Below, one piece after another: positions 32,314 through 43,200 of a stretch of 64,000 bases of DNA; the stretch's first letter is position 1; each line of letters opens with the position of its first letter. The position numbers and the translations under genes were made by a program. Below the pieces are notes generated by a model. It searched no databases, had not been told where the DNA came from, and saw only the letters and a program-made list of their open reading frames with translations. The stretch spans positions 124,001-188,000 of the forward strand of contig JAKMXF010000266.1 in assembly GCA_024704765.1 (NCBI GenBank), given 5' to 3'. This stretch comes from Oopsacas minuta. Taxonomy: Eukaryota > Porifera > Hexactinellida > Lyssacinosida > Leucopsacidae.

Positions 32314-32952
32314 ATGTCTGAAAAATACGATTTTCTTGTCAAATTCCTTGTGATTGGCTGTGCTGGTGTGGGTAAATCCTCAATTCTGCATCATTTCATC
32401 GAAGGCAAGTTCAAACAAGAGACTAATCATACGATCGGTGTAGAGTTCGGTTCAAAGGTCATACAAGCTGGTGGAAAGTCCGCTAAGCTCCAGATTTGGG
32501 ACACAGCGGGACAGGAACGTTTCCGATCCGTTACCAGGAGCTATTACAGAGGAGCTGCTGGTGCTCTACTCGTCTATGATATTTCTAGCAGGGAGACATA
32601 CACTAATCTAATGAGTTGGCTATCTGATGCGCGTACTCTTGCTAACCCCAATATCGTTATTATCATGGTAGGCAACAAGAAAGATCTAGAGAAGGACCGT
32701 GAAGTAACCTTCCTGGAAGCTAGTCAGTTTGCACAAGAACATGATTTGATGTTCTTAGAAACCAGTGCTATGTCCGGAGAAAATGTAGAAGATGCGTTCT
32801 TGACATGTTCACGAAGTATCCTCGGGAAAATCGAGTCAGGAGAACTGAATCCTGATGCGGTCGGCTCTGGCATACAATACGGCGAGGCGAGCATGCGACG
32901 ACTAGAACACCGAGATCAGAAACGTACGGGAGGAGGATGTCGATGTGTGTAA
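32314..32952 (+). CDS. RAB4A: Rab4 small GTPase
   Basis: Single exon, 212 aa. All G motifs are intact: GCAGVGKSS (P-loop, residues 15-23), the HTIGVEFG effector loop, [15 protein letters not shown], and ETSAMSG. The stretch [15 protein letters not shown] and the tail [18 protein letters not shown] identify Rab4 rather than Rab2 or Rab14. The C-terminus CRCV gives the double cysteines for geranylgeranylation. Rab4 drives fast recycling from early endosomes. The gene cannot be split into RAB4A or RAB4B; it is probably the single ancestral copy. Confidence 0.95.
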   Translation: MSEKYDFLVKFLVIGCAGVGKSSILHHFIEGKFKQETNHTIGVEFGSKVIQAGGKSAKLQIWDTAGQERFRSVTRSYYRGAAGALLVYDISSRETYTNLMSWLSDARTLANPNIVIIMVGNKKDLEKDREVTFLEASQFAQEHDLMFLETSAMSGENVEDAFLTCSRSILGKIESGELNPDAVGSGIQYGEASMRRLEHRDQKRTGGGCRCV

Positions 32953-33370
32953 CTCCCTCGCACTCTAACTACCCTCATCTCCTGTTTGTTAGCTTCCCAC
33001 TAATTTCCTATTTACTATAATTGCTGTACATATCCTCGTTTGTAGGAGAGAGATAACTATTGTGTTGTGTATTTGAATGTGTTCTCTTTGACTGATTGTC
33101 TATTCTTATTCTTATTACATGTTATACACTATTAGATATTATAGTACTCTGTTAGGTAATAATTTTCTACCCATAATAGAAATACGGTCAAATCCCGTTA
33201 TATTGAAGCTCAAGGGACCGCGGTACCTACTTAGATATTTCCGGTGTAGTAACGTTACTTTGACGGTAACGGAGTTGACTGTACAAAAGTGTATCTTTTG
33301 GAAATAGGAAATTATATAACATGAGAATTACGAATCTTCTTATCCATGGTTAGCTTATATATTTCAGCTT
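32953..33370. other. Intergenic region, 418 bp, containing a MITE-like element
   Basis: Holds the Rab4 3' UTR, the inverted-repeat element at 33183-33283, and an acceptor-like TATATTTCAG ending 5 bp before the ATG of the GUK-ELMOD gene. Confidence 0.45.
33183..33283. mobile_element. MITE-like inverted-repeat element (copy C)
   Basis: 101 bp. The left end TACGGTCAAATCCCGTTAT and the right end, read on the other strand TACAGTCAACTCCGTTA, are clear variants of the same terminal repeat. The subterminal block TTGAAGCTCAAGGGACC also matches copies B and E. Confidence 0.65.
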
Positions 33371-35047
33371 ATGAATGGTAGAAGCATACTTAGCGACACT
33401 GATAGAGATGAGTTCAGTTTTGATGACGTAGCACCCAAACCCTCTACAACCCTATCACCTATTGACAATAATCCCAAGCATGATATTACATCACAACCTC
33501 CTGCTATATACGTACTGACTGGTCCGAACAATAGTAGTAAGCGTTCTCTTGCTCTGAAACTACAGGCGGAATTCCCAGCCACTTTTGAGAGGGTTATGTC
33601 ACACACTACGAGACAACCACGTCCTCTGGAGACCCCTGGTGTTGATTATAATTATGTTACGAGACAGGAATTCATACAACTTATTCAAGATGATAAATTC
33701 CTACAGTACATATACGTTGGTAAGGATAAACAATACACACCCAATGTTTTTGTATAACCAAAATTTATCTTTCTTTTAGGTAAATCGGATGTTAAAATGA
33801 CTCCTGATATCAATCAGTTACCGGAACATGGAGATTTATTCGGTATAACCAAGACTAGATTTCATCAAGCTTCCCATAGCAACACACTTGCTCTAATATT
33901 AACTCTCCACCCAGCTGCTGTTGACCATATAAGGTCACTTGGCTTAAAAACGGAATACATTTATTTATCATCAGATAATGAAATACCAGTTGATAGGAAT
34001 TTGTTACAATACCCAGGTATTAAGTTGATATCCAGTACAAACACTGCGTTAGCTTACAGCGAAGTTAAAAAGGTTATTTTGCCTGATTTTAAGGTTAAAC
34101 ATACTGGAATTGATGTACAGAAATTTGAATCTTACCTAGCAACGCAAGTTGAATGGGAGAATGTTGGGAATATACAGGCTATACGTGAATGTAATGCTTT
34201 AGAAAACTCGAATATTTCACAGAATTCTGCGAAAATTGTCAACTCTACACACGCATTAGAGTATTTCCGTAACAAAAGAATGCTAGAGTATATCAATAGG
34301 ATAAGATTACCTCCTCAACCGACTGGTATAAGGAAATTGATCAAAATAATATTCGGGCCTCCTGCCCTACACGAATCACTCATAAATGAGCGTAATCTAG
34401 TGTTAGCAATGGCATTACATACATTTGACAACTCAGATAACTTCCATACTGCAATCCTAGATTCAATATACCGGCTGTTAACACGATCTAAAATCAGCTG
34501 TCCACGCTTTGGCAGTCACTGGGAAGAGATAGGTTTTCAGGGAAATGATCCTGCAACCGATTTAAGAGGAGCTGGTATGCTGGGGTTGGTGAACTTGTTC
34601 GATTTCGTAACTTCACCAATTGCCTATCAAATTGCATTAGACATCTTGAAACTATCCCGTGACGTCACTCAAACATTTCCTATGTGTGCTTTATCTATGA
34701 GTTTGACAGTAATGGTTATAACCTTCCTTAGAGATGGGAGGCTGTCTAAAATATGCAATTCCAGGGGAATGGTGTTCTCTGTTGTTAATGACGTGTACAA
34801 AGCTCTATTCTACAAGCTCTATAATATATGGAAATATCAGCATAAAACTATTTGGGATTCTAGCTCAGTACTAACGGAATTAGAATTGGATGCTAAGCGT
34901 AATATACAGAAATTATTGAATGAGTTCTACAATGCATTAACGAGGATTAAATCTGGTGAAAACAGGACTGTTAATGCTAGGAACGAGGAAGTTGTGTTTC
35001 AGGGAATTGATGAAATTGAATTGGAATTATCGCTTACTACGGAATAG
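33371..35047 (+). CDS. Guanylate-kinase-like domain fused to an ELMO domain
   Basis: Two exons, 33371-33719 and 33780-35047, 538 aa. Residues about 45-215 match the guanylate kinase fold: LTGPNNSSKRSLALKL at the P-loop, then VMSHTTRQPRPLETPGVDY (the GMP-binding SxTTRxPRxxExxGxDY pattern) and FGITKTRF. The P-loop is degenerate (Lys kept, the Gly before it lost), so ATP-dependent kinase activity is doubtful. Residues about 330-500 are an ELMO domain with its hallmark HWEEIGFQGNDPATDLRGAG, closest to ELMOD3. ELMOD proteins are GAPs for Arf/Arl GTPases, and the conserved Arg here lies in TDLRG. I know of no GUK-ELMOD protein. The intron joins the two halves in phase (codon GGT split 1/2), supporting one protein. 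Confidence 0.85.
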
Positions 35048-35126
35048 TAAAATCACAATTATTACCTCCAGTAAAATTGCAGTACATTTATCTAGTGAAT
35101 TATAAATACGTTAATTCAATAAAGTA

Positions 35127-35768
35127 TTAATCTTTATCCAGGTCTAAACTGATAGGTTCCTTGTCCATATGTTTGAAGCAATATTTATATTTTGAATCTT
35201 TATAAATTTTCTGATGAATAACGCTTTCAGATGAGGTTCGACATTTCGCGAGGCATAGTTCAAATGGGTTCTTTATTTTCTTCACGATTAGTTGCATAAA
35301 TTTGACAGGGCTCTTCAAAATAATTTTGAGATTATTTACATTTTTTGGGTGTAAACAGCATGATACACAGTGCTCATACTCAACACAACATCCATTTGTA
35401 TTGCAGGTATTACAATAATATCTTTCCAAGCCAAATCTGTTATCACAACAGCCATTTCTATCAATTTGATTTACTTTGCATATATTTCCAAGATCATCTA
35501 CTGATAAATATTGTTGACCTTGATGGTAATGTTCGCAATGCAGCGACGAATTATCTTCCATATCTCTCCATTCAAATTTCATCTCTTGCAAATTCTCGTA
35601 GATTTTTTCTTGATCTGATTGCAAAGATACATAGAAAATACACATAAATATCATTATTATTGTAACTATAAGAATACTAAAACAGGCTAAACTACGTTTT
35701 TTGATGAATAATAGAACTCTGTTTCTTCTTGGCATAGATATTCTACTGACTTTCCTTTTCATTTTCAT
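35127..35768 (-). CDS. SPRING1: SPRING1 (SREBP-regulating gene product, C12orf49 family)
   Basis: Single exon, 213 aa. A basic N-terminus precedes one membrane segment at about 29-50. The luminal part carries the family's cysteine-dense block: NGCCDNRFG, YYCNTCNTNGCCVEYEHCVSCCL, then FELCLAKCRTSSESV, which align directly with human NGCCNV, YEYCVSCCL and FELCLAKCRTSSQSV. In vertebrates SPRING resides in the Golgi and supports site-1 protease and SREBP-SCAP signalling. It is convergent with the GUK-ELMOD gene: 79 bp separate the stops, and that gene's AATAAA (35118-35123) is within 4 bp of this stop, so the 3' ends probably overlap. Confidence 0.95.
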   Translation of the reverse strand: MKMKRKVSRISMPRRNRVLLFIKKRSLACFSILIVTIIMIFMCIFYVSLQSDQEKIYENLQEMKFEWRDMEDNSSLHCEHYHQGQQYLSVDDLGNICKVNQIDRNGCCDNRFGLERYYCNTCNTNGCCVEYEHCVSCCLHPKNVNNLKIILKSPVKFMQLIVKKIKNPFELCLAKCRTSSESVIHQKIYKDSKYKYCFKHMDKEPISLDLDKD

Positions 35769-35919
35769 GTTCTCGTTCTCAACTTAATCATGCTCACACT
35801 GTATAATGCATTTTCTATGCGTTTACTAATATGGTACAATACTAATACCACATATACTATTCATAGTGTCTCTCTCAATTTCCTGAACCACTATCAAACA
35901 CATTATCACTGTTAGAATT
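35769..35919. promoter_or_regulatory. Divergent promoter region SPRING1 / TXNDC9
   Basis: Only 151 bp separate the two start codons, which point away from each other, so a shared or overlapping bidirectional promoter is implied. No specific element is claimed. Confidence 0.45.
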
Positions 35920-36576
35920 ATGGCTACAAATCAAGCTGCTGAAACAGCGTTATTGAAAGCTGCAGAAATAATAGAAGAACAACTTGATGGCGAAATTGAC
36001 CGACTGGATAAAATGGGTACTGACGATATAGAAAAGCTCCGCGAGCAACGCTTAAAAGCCATGAAAGATAAAGCTAAAAAGCAGCAAGAGCTCGTCGTGA
36101 AAGGTCACGGAACTTATAGGGAGATGCCGAGTGAGAAGGACTTTTTCCAGGAAGTCAAAGACACCGAATTCGTTCTGATACACTTTTTTCGTCCCTCTAC
36201 AATGAGATGTGATATCGTTGATAAACATTTAGCAATACTAGCAGCAAAACATATAGAAACTAAATTTTTAAAAGTAAATGTGGAAAAATTCCCGTTCCTA
36301 GTAGAGAGACTAAAAATCCGTGTTCTACCAACTATAGTGCCTTTCGTCAAAGGATCTGTTGGGGAATATTTGATAGGATTTGAGCTATTAGGTAATCGTG
36401 ATGACTTCAGTACTGATGTGATGGAGTGGAGGCTGGGAGTATTGGGAGTAATCGAGTACAGTGGTAATCTTCTGGAGCCCCCGACTGATAAAAAGCCAGC
36501 ATCTAGAATACAAATTAAACCCAAAACTATTCGTAACAGAGACCCGAACTCTTCTGATTCTGACGAATACAACTGA
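35920..36576 (+). CDS. TXNDC9: Thioredoxin domain-containing protein 9 (phosducin-like PHLP3)
   Basis: Single exon, 218 aa (human 226). An N-terminal helical segment (EEQLDGEIDRLDKMGTDDIE) is followed by KGHGTYREMPSEKDFFQEVK and a thioredoxin-like fold at about 70-185. It lacks the CxxC redox site: the corresponding loop reads RPSTMRC. HLAILAAKHIETKFLKVNVE and EWRLGVLGVIEYSGNLLEPP match TXNDC9, and the end is acidic (SSDSDEYN). The protein binds the chaperonin CCT and modulates actin/tubulin folding. It is divergently arranged with SPRING1. Confidence 0.95.
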   Translation: MATNQAAETALLKAAEIIEEQLDGEIDRLDKMGTDDIEKLREQRLKAMKDKAKKQQELVVKGHGTYREMPSEKDFFQEVKDTEFVLIHFFRPSTMRCDIVDKHLAILAAKHIETKFLKVNVEKFPFLVERLKIRVLPTIVPFVKGSVGEYLIGFELLGNRDDFSTDVMEWRLGVLGVIEYSGNLLEPPTDKKPASRIQIKPKTIRNRDPNSSDSDEYN

Positions 36577-37260
36577 GTCCTTGCGTTTAATTTACATACA
36601 CATATACAGACATTACTTGGTAATTACAACAGTTGGATACTGATTATTTAATGTAGTTAATTATTGTTAATTGTAGGTTTCATGTAACACATTAGCCTGC
36701 CTATCAATTGAAATTATGTCTGTTTCACATGAATTAAGTATAATTGTACTGTTTCTTTGCTTCCTTATATAATCTCACATAAATGTATAAGAACAAAGAT
36801 TTGAGGATAATGTATTTTATTTTCTTGATTACAAACTGTTATCAGTCATTATATATCATTCGTAATTGTAATCACAGCGTCGCAATATTTCCCATATAAA
36901 TACAGGGAAGTAATCAGTGTCCTCATTATGTTAGATTACAAGCATCTATTATTGATATAGTTGGAGATGTATAAGAAGGAGCCCCCTTACCTTCAATAAT
37001 TACTTAAACTGACTATTTGTCAGTTGTCTTACACAGAAACAATCCATTGTATTAGCCATATTATCGTATATGTGTGTTTCTAATTAATTTAAATACGCAA
37101 TTAGGAGTGTAATAATTATACGGTAACTATTCTGTGCATAATTTCAATGGATATGATTTTCCATTTTTTAACGTAGTACTATGCTTATTTCTACATTTGT
37201 ATCTTTTTATTCATTCAGTTTTGATTAATATTATACTAATATCACTATAACTGTAGCAAT
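36577..37260. other. Intergenic region, 684 bp
   Basis: AT-rich spacer between TXNDC9 and the TBC1D2-like gene, both on the plus strand. No exon, RNA gene or repeat recognised. Confidence 0.45.
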
Positions 37261-40200
37261 ATGTCTCGTGTAACGCAAGATGAATTTTCCATACCAAATG
37301 TAAAGCGTAGACAGCACCACAATGCTAGTAGAAGGAAGAGTGAAACTGAGTTGACAAAATCCAAACTCATAATACCACCTCATCATCTTGAGCACAAGAG
37401 TACTCTCAGTATACGTCAGAGTGACGTCAAAGCTGGCGCACTGCTGGTCGCGAAAAATGTCAGCTTTTTCCGTCGCCCTAAAGAATTTTGGTTTGTCTTA
37501 AACTGTGATCATTCATTCTTCTCTTACTACAAATCCCGTCAGGATTATATGATGGGAAATAATGCTTGTGGTGTTATAAACATTAGTAAGTGCTCTGTTG
37601 TGATTGATCCAGAGAACAGAGGACAGTTTATTATCACAGAGACTAGATTCAAATCTTTCAAGTGAGTCGATTAGCTTAATTCTAACACAATGGTTATATC
37701 TATCAGTTAACATTTATATTATTGTTTTGTATTTCAGATTGATTGCAGCCAATGATAACGAGCGTAACAGTTGGGTACAAGCATTGCAATTACAGAGAGC
37801 TTACTGGAATAAATCGAAGAGATCAAAAGAAAAGATGTTGTTACAACAACAGTTAACATTATCAGATACTCACACACCTATTACGAATCAGAGACAAAGA
37901 TTCAGTGAGAAAAGTCCTCTCTCTCTCAGGCAATCTTTTTTCAGACAGAACTCATCTTCTATAGAAGAACCCCATTATGAGAGGAGCTCTAGTCTAAGTC
38001 GATCATCAAGCTTAAAACCATTCACTATCTCGTTTAAATTATCTCCTGTCCCCAGAAGAACATTTTTCACCCGTAAGAAATCTGGTTCAGTTGAAAACAT
38101 GCAATTTGTTAAGCCCTGTGATTCAGCTAACCCTAATATACCATCAAATGATTCTCCATTCGCATCTCCCATTAATATCCTACAGAAGGATCTGACTCGA
38201 TCTATCTCATTTGATACTGTAAGGAAACCTTCTCCATTACAAATTGGATCTCCATTGATAGGATCAATGAACACAAATGATGATGAATTAGTGCAGGACT
38301 CAAGGGGAGAGGTGTTTATTAAGTATTCAGGCGGGCATTTCTTAGATGAAGATTTGTCTGATGAAGAAGATATTGTGTGTGAGTATGGGAATCAACCCTC
38401 TACACTAATTGGTGCACAGGTATTATTTATGACATCACTATTTATACGTAACGCCCGTTATATCGAAGCTCATGAGACAGCGATAATTTCTTCGATATAA
38501 GTGGAGTTGACATAGCCGATGGAATATGTGTTACTTTGAAGGTTTGTGACCATATTCGTACAATTTCATACCTCGATATAAGCGGGTATTTTGATATATC
38601 TGTGATCGGTAGTACGGGAGTTGAATGTAATTCTCATCTATTTTGTAGTTAATTATTCGAAATTGTCAGAGAGATCTGCGTGAAGCTAAGCGAGAAATAG
38701 AAAGGTTAAAGTCGAGAGAACAAGGCTACAAGGATCTACTTAATCATAGAGACCAACAGCTACTGGAGTTAGAGGAACAAATAGAGGAGGGAGTCATTGG
38801 TAACCTCTACCATGCTCGTCCTTATAGAAGAGATAATAGCACAGCTTCTTCTAGGATGTCACGGAGAATTGAAGAGCTGAATCATCAGCTAACTCAGCAG
38901 AAAAGAGTAGAAGAAATTATGTACACAGAAGTGAGTTAATACTGACATTCTATAAATGAGATTCTTATTATAATACAGTGAAACCTCCATAAACGGAGAA
39001 TTTCTAGAAACGAGAAAACGGGGTACCATTTGGCGTCCCTGACACTCAGTTTATGTAGATTATCGTTTAGGTACAAAATCTTGAAAAGTTACTATTCCGA
39101 AAAGATGCAGAATTACAATTAGCTAGTGATAAATACGAAGAAACTAGCAAAGCCCTGCGGCAACAGAGGGAAAGACATCTGAATTTAATAGGTTACGGTA
39201 TAACTCATATCCTTGGTAACAGGAATATGATTATATCAGAGCATATGAGAGATGGAGGACAAACTGATATAAAACAGTACTCATTAGAGGAACGATTACA
39301 TCATGACGTCACTTGGTTATGGAGATATTGTAGGAGTGAGGATAAGGAATTGCCAGACTTGAATGTGGAGGGTGGTACTGTTGAAGATAAGTATGGAGAC
39401 ACTTTAGGTAATTATTTTGCTTTGGACATTGTTAGTGGGATACTTTCAGCTCCACTACACATATCAAGTTTACCTACCGCATGAATTTTGTCATTATATC
39501 ACTATCAATAATGATAATGAAATGCCGCCCGCCCGCATACTTAGATTGTTAACAAATTCCAATTTTTATGGAATCCTTATGTTATCTAATACTGTTAGAA
39601 CCTTCTCAAGAAGACTCAGGCTCACTACTGGATTCAGTTCGCTTCTTGACAGAGCATCTGACTGAGCAATCTGCTCAACTCAACACATTCCATCATATAC
39701 CATTCAAAGAAAAGAAAGAAATGAAAAGATTAGTCCGTAAGGGATTACCGGATTTATATAGGAAATCAGTATGGTTGTATGCTATTCGCTTACAAATTAA
39801 TATTATAAGGAAAGGTCAGCCGAAGAACATCTACGAACAATTAGTCAGTGAATCAAATAGAATTAAAACTTCTGTCGCTAAAGATATTGATCTAGATTTA
39901 TACAGGACATTTCCTGCGAATACATTATTTCGAGATAATGAGAAATCAATGGTGCCTACTCTCAGGAGAATTCTATTAGCGTATTCAGTGTTTGATCCAA
40001 AGATTGGTTATTGTCAGGTAAGGAATACATTTTATAATTACAATCAACTCCCGTGTTATCGAAGCTCATTGGACCGCGATAATTATATTATCGGAGTTCG
40101 CTATAACCGATTCTATTTAGGACTATGTTTGTACAAGTTCAGACTCGATACAAGCGAGTATTTTGATATTTCCGTGTTCTATATAATGGGAGTTGAATAT

Positions 40201-43200
40201 TCCATCAAATAAACCTTTTTAAACTACCACAAATTCCTCATAAAAATACATCTTTCCCATTGCTATAATCTCTAATACAATTTACTGTAATTTGATCGTA
40301 ATTATACGTACAATGCACTAGTACTAAGATTACTGTAACAACATATCCTCTGCAATATGTATATATTCACATAATAATGTTATCATAATAGTTCAATGTC
40401 TGGGAATTTAAACAGAGAAGATTTGGAGTTCTTTACGAAAGAACTAAATTATGAGAAATTTGATAAAACAATACTAATCACAGGCGAGCATAATGCCGCA
40501 CAAGATGTACTAACCTCTTTCCTCGATACTAACGCGAAATTTCACGAAAATGAGTTAGTTTCATTACATGAACTGAATATGGATAAGCAAAATATTGGAA
40601 TAGAAAAGATATTACGTGAAGAGAGAATTGAGTATGAAAATCCCATACCCAATGCTCAGGATGTACCCAATATACGAGATTGTATTGAGAAATTAATAAT
40701 AGATTGGGATTTTGATGATAAGAAAGATCTAGATGATAAATTATTGAAATATATGCTCGATAATGAACTAGGTAGTCAGCTGTTTAAGAACAGTATACAA
40801 ATAGAAGATTATCCAATTGAATCTCATCACTATTTAGAAGAAGCTTTGTTTTATTGTCAAAAAGCGCGAGAATATATTAGCCGAGTTGACAAGGCTCAGT
40901 CTCAGGTTAACTACTACCATGGTAAGATCGAAGAATGGAAAAATAAATACTCACAAATCGCTGATAGATACAAAACAGTAGCTGACAGCTTTTTGAAAAT
41001 ATTAACAGACTATGGAGATATTGTACAGTATTGCCTTGATGAAGCTTGCCATTGGAAACGTCTTGCAGAAATCCAGAAACGAAACTCTATGGATAAAATA
41101 CGTATTGGTGATCCGTCTAAAATGAACTGGTGCTCTACCCATATTGATAACCAAGCCGTTAAATACGTGTATATGCCTGCAGATAAGAGAGTCATTGACG
41201 AAGCAACTATTGACGTAGAACTGGTCAAGTGTGGGATAATGCAGCGAGATGGAATTGACGCTTCTATGTTAGCTGTTAAGAGTATTGAAAGTTTTAAAGA
41301 TGAAGAAATGAAAAGTATTTTCGATCGATTGAACACGTATGGTGGTGATTTTAAAGACCGTGGGATGTTAATGATTACAGATGAGGAAGTGGATTTTGAT
41401 CCTGTTAAGGATCGAGAAAAGATTGAGGATATTTTGACTGATAAAGATTGCCCCGAATTCTTCCGTGAAGTAGCCAAGGATTTGGGAGAGCGTATAATTC
41501 CCGTTCATAAAGTTGTAGTTGAAAATGTTTTCCCTGCGATTAATCTAAATAAGTCTGTGAAAAGAGTCAATTTTGGTAGGCAAAATGCGATTCAAAACCA
41601 GAAAAAATTGATAGATGGCATAAAGCGTATTGATGAGGTAACTGAAGGAAAGAAGCATATAAGTGAGATAGCTGAGATTGGTTCTAAGACTTTCATAAAG
41701 TTACAAGAACTGAAGGTTGACGGAATTGATGAGTTAGAAGGCTTGAAAAGGATCGAGGAAGCAATTATACATGAAGTTTTTGAGACTAGAGATGTTATGA
41801 TGCAGGAGAGAGTTGATAAGGAAAGAATTATTGAAGAGAAACGAGTTGAAGAACGTATTTTTGAAAAGGAAAGGGAAGATCGATTAAAAATCGATGTTGA
41901 GAGAGAAAAGGAGGAAGATAGATTGCAACGTCTTTTGGAAGAGATGAAACTTGCTCGGCAAATTCGGAAACAGGAAAAACACAAAGAACAGCTAAGGAGA
42001 AGGGAGAAACAACGAAGAGAAGAAGATGCTAAAATCGAAGAGAGACTAGAATGGAAAATAATTGAAATTAGATTTCAAATCGATGAGAAAATCGACGCAA
42101 ACGACACAATTGATCAAATAACAATAGAATGGCTTAACTCTAACAAAATGCATGAGGATTACAAACAAGTTGAAGAAATGTATGCCGAATTGACTGACGA
42201 CAAAGAATTCCTCAAAAAACTTTACGATCAAGTTGAATTAGCTTATAGTGACAGAGTAGAGTTGAAATTGAAGGAAGTTAGAACACGATGGGATATCCTC
42301 TTACTCAAATACGGAGATATGGGGAAATTAATGTTAATGGGATTCTTCTTTACTTAAAATATTAATCTTAAGCTATAACAAACGAGACAGTAATTATACA
42401 CGTTTTTATGCTCACATGAATTAATAATTTGATTTCTACATTGTAATATGTACATGTAATGTATTGCCATGGTAGTGATGGTGTTACGTTTATTCAATAG
42501 ATTAGTACAGTGGGTTCCGGTCAACTCTCGCAATCTCTTCGTTAGTCTCACGATTTCGGGTCTACAAAACTGTATAATGCCTGGTCTTTTCATATATAAC
42601 TAATTATAAATTGCACATGTTACGATAGAATCGTGAAATGAATCACACCATCCTCTGGAAACACTTTTCTCATATATTCTTCTATATTTTATTCCGATTA
42701 TAAGAATATATATTGTTATTCCCAAGGGAGTTCTTATAACCGGTATCCATTATATTTTAAATGAAGTTACTCCTTCTAGGGCATGAACATGTTGGCTGGG
42801 ATTGCATTACATGTATTGCCAGAAGAAGAAGCATTTTGGTGCTTAGTAACTATCTTACAGAAATTAATGGTAGAGAATTATTACTCAGGATCTCTATTGG
42901 GTGCTATTGCAGATCAAATGGTACTGAATGATCTTATTAAAGATTATTTACCTAAACTGAGCCATCATATGGAGAAATACGGCATAGAACCACATCTTAT
43001 TTGTTTGAATTGGTTTATTACCGTGTTCGCTGATGTCATGCCTACCCATCAAATATTGAAGATATGGGACACATTCTTATTGGATGGCAGAAAGACTATT
43101 TTCAGGTAAAATCTACCAAATTCATTATTTGCAATTGGACGAATTGTTGGTAAATATACTTATGTGTCTGGTATATAACCTACTCGACAGACATTTAACA

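Noticed and set aside
33371..33757. Active guanylate kinase enzyme
   Set aside because: The P-loop has lost the glycine before the lysine (NSSKRS instead of GxGKS/T), so catalysis is unlikely; it is treated as a GUK-like binding module.
38979..39070. Further MITE copy starting TACAGTGAAACCTCC in TBC1D2 intron 3
   Set aside because: The left end resembles the family, but no matching right terminus was found, so it is at most a fragment.
39417..39665. 82-codon frame crossing TBC1D2 intron 4
   Set aside because: The homologous reading passes from 39407 to 39599 in another frame; this one has no relation to the family.
41010..41477. Antisense 155-codon frame over the nested 653-aa gene
   Set aside because: Ser-rich translation mirrors the codons of the charged coiled coil on the plus strand; a typical shadow frame.
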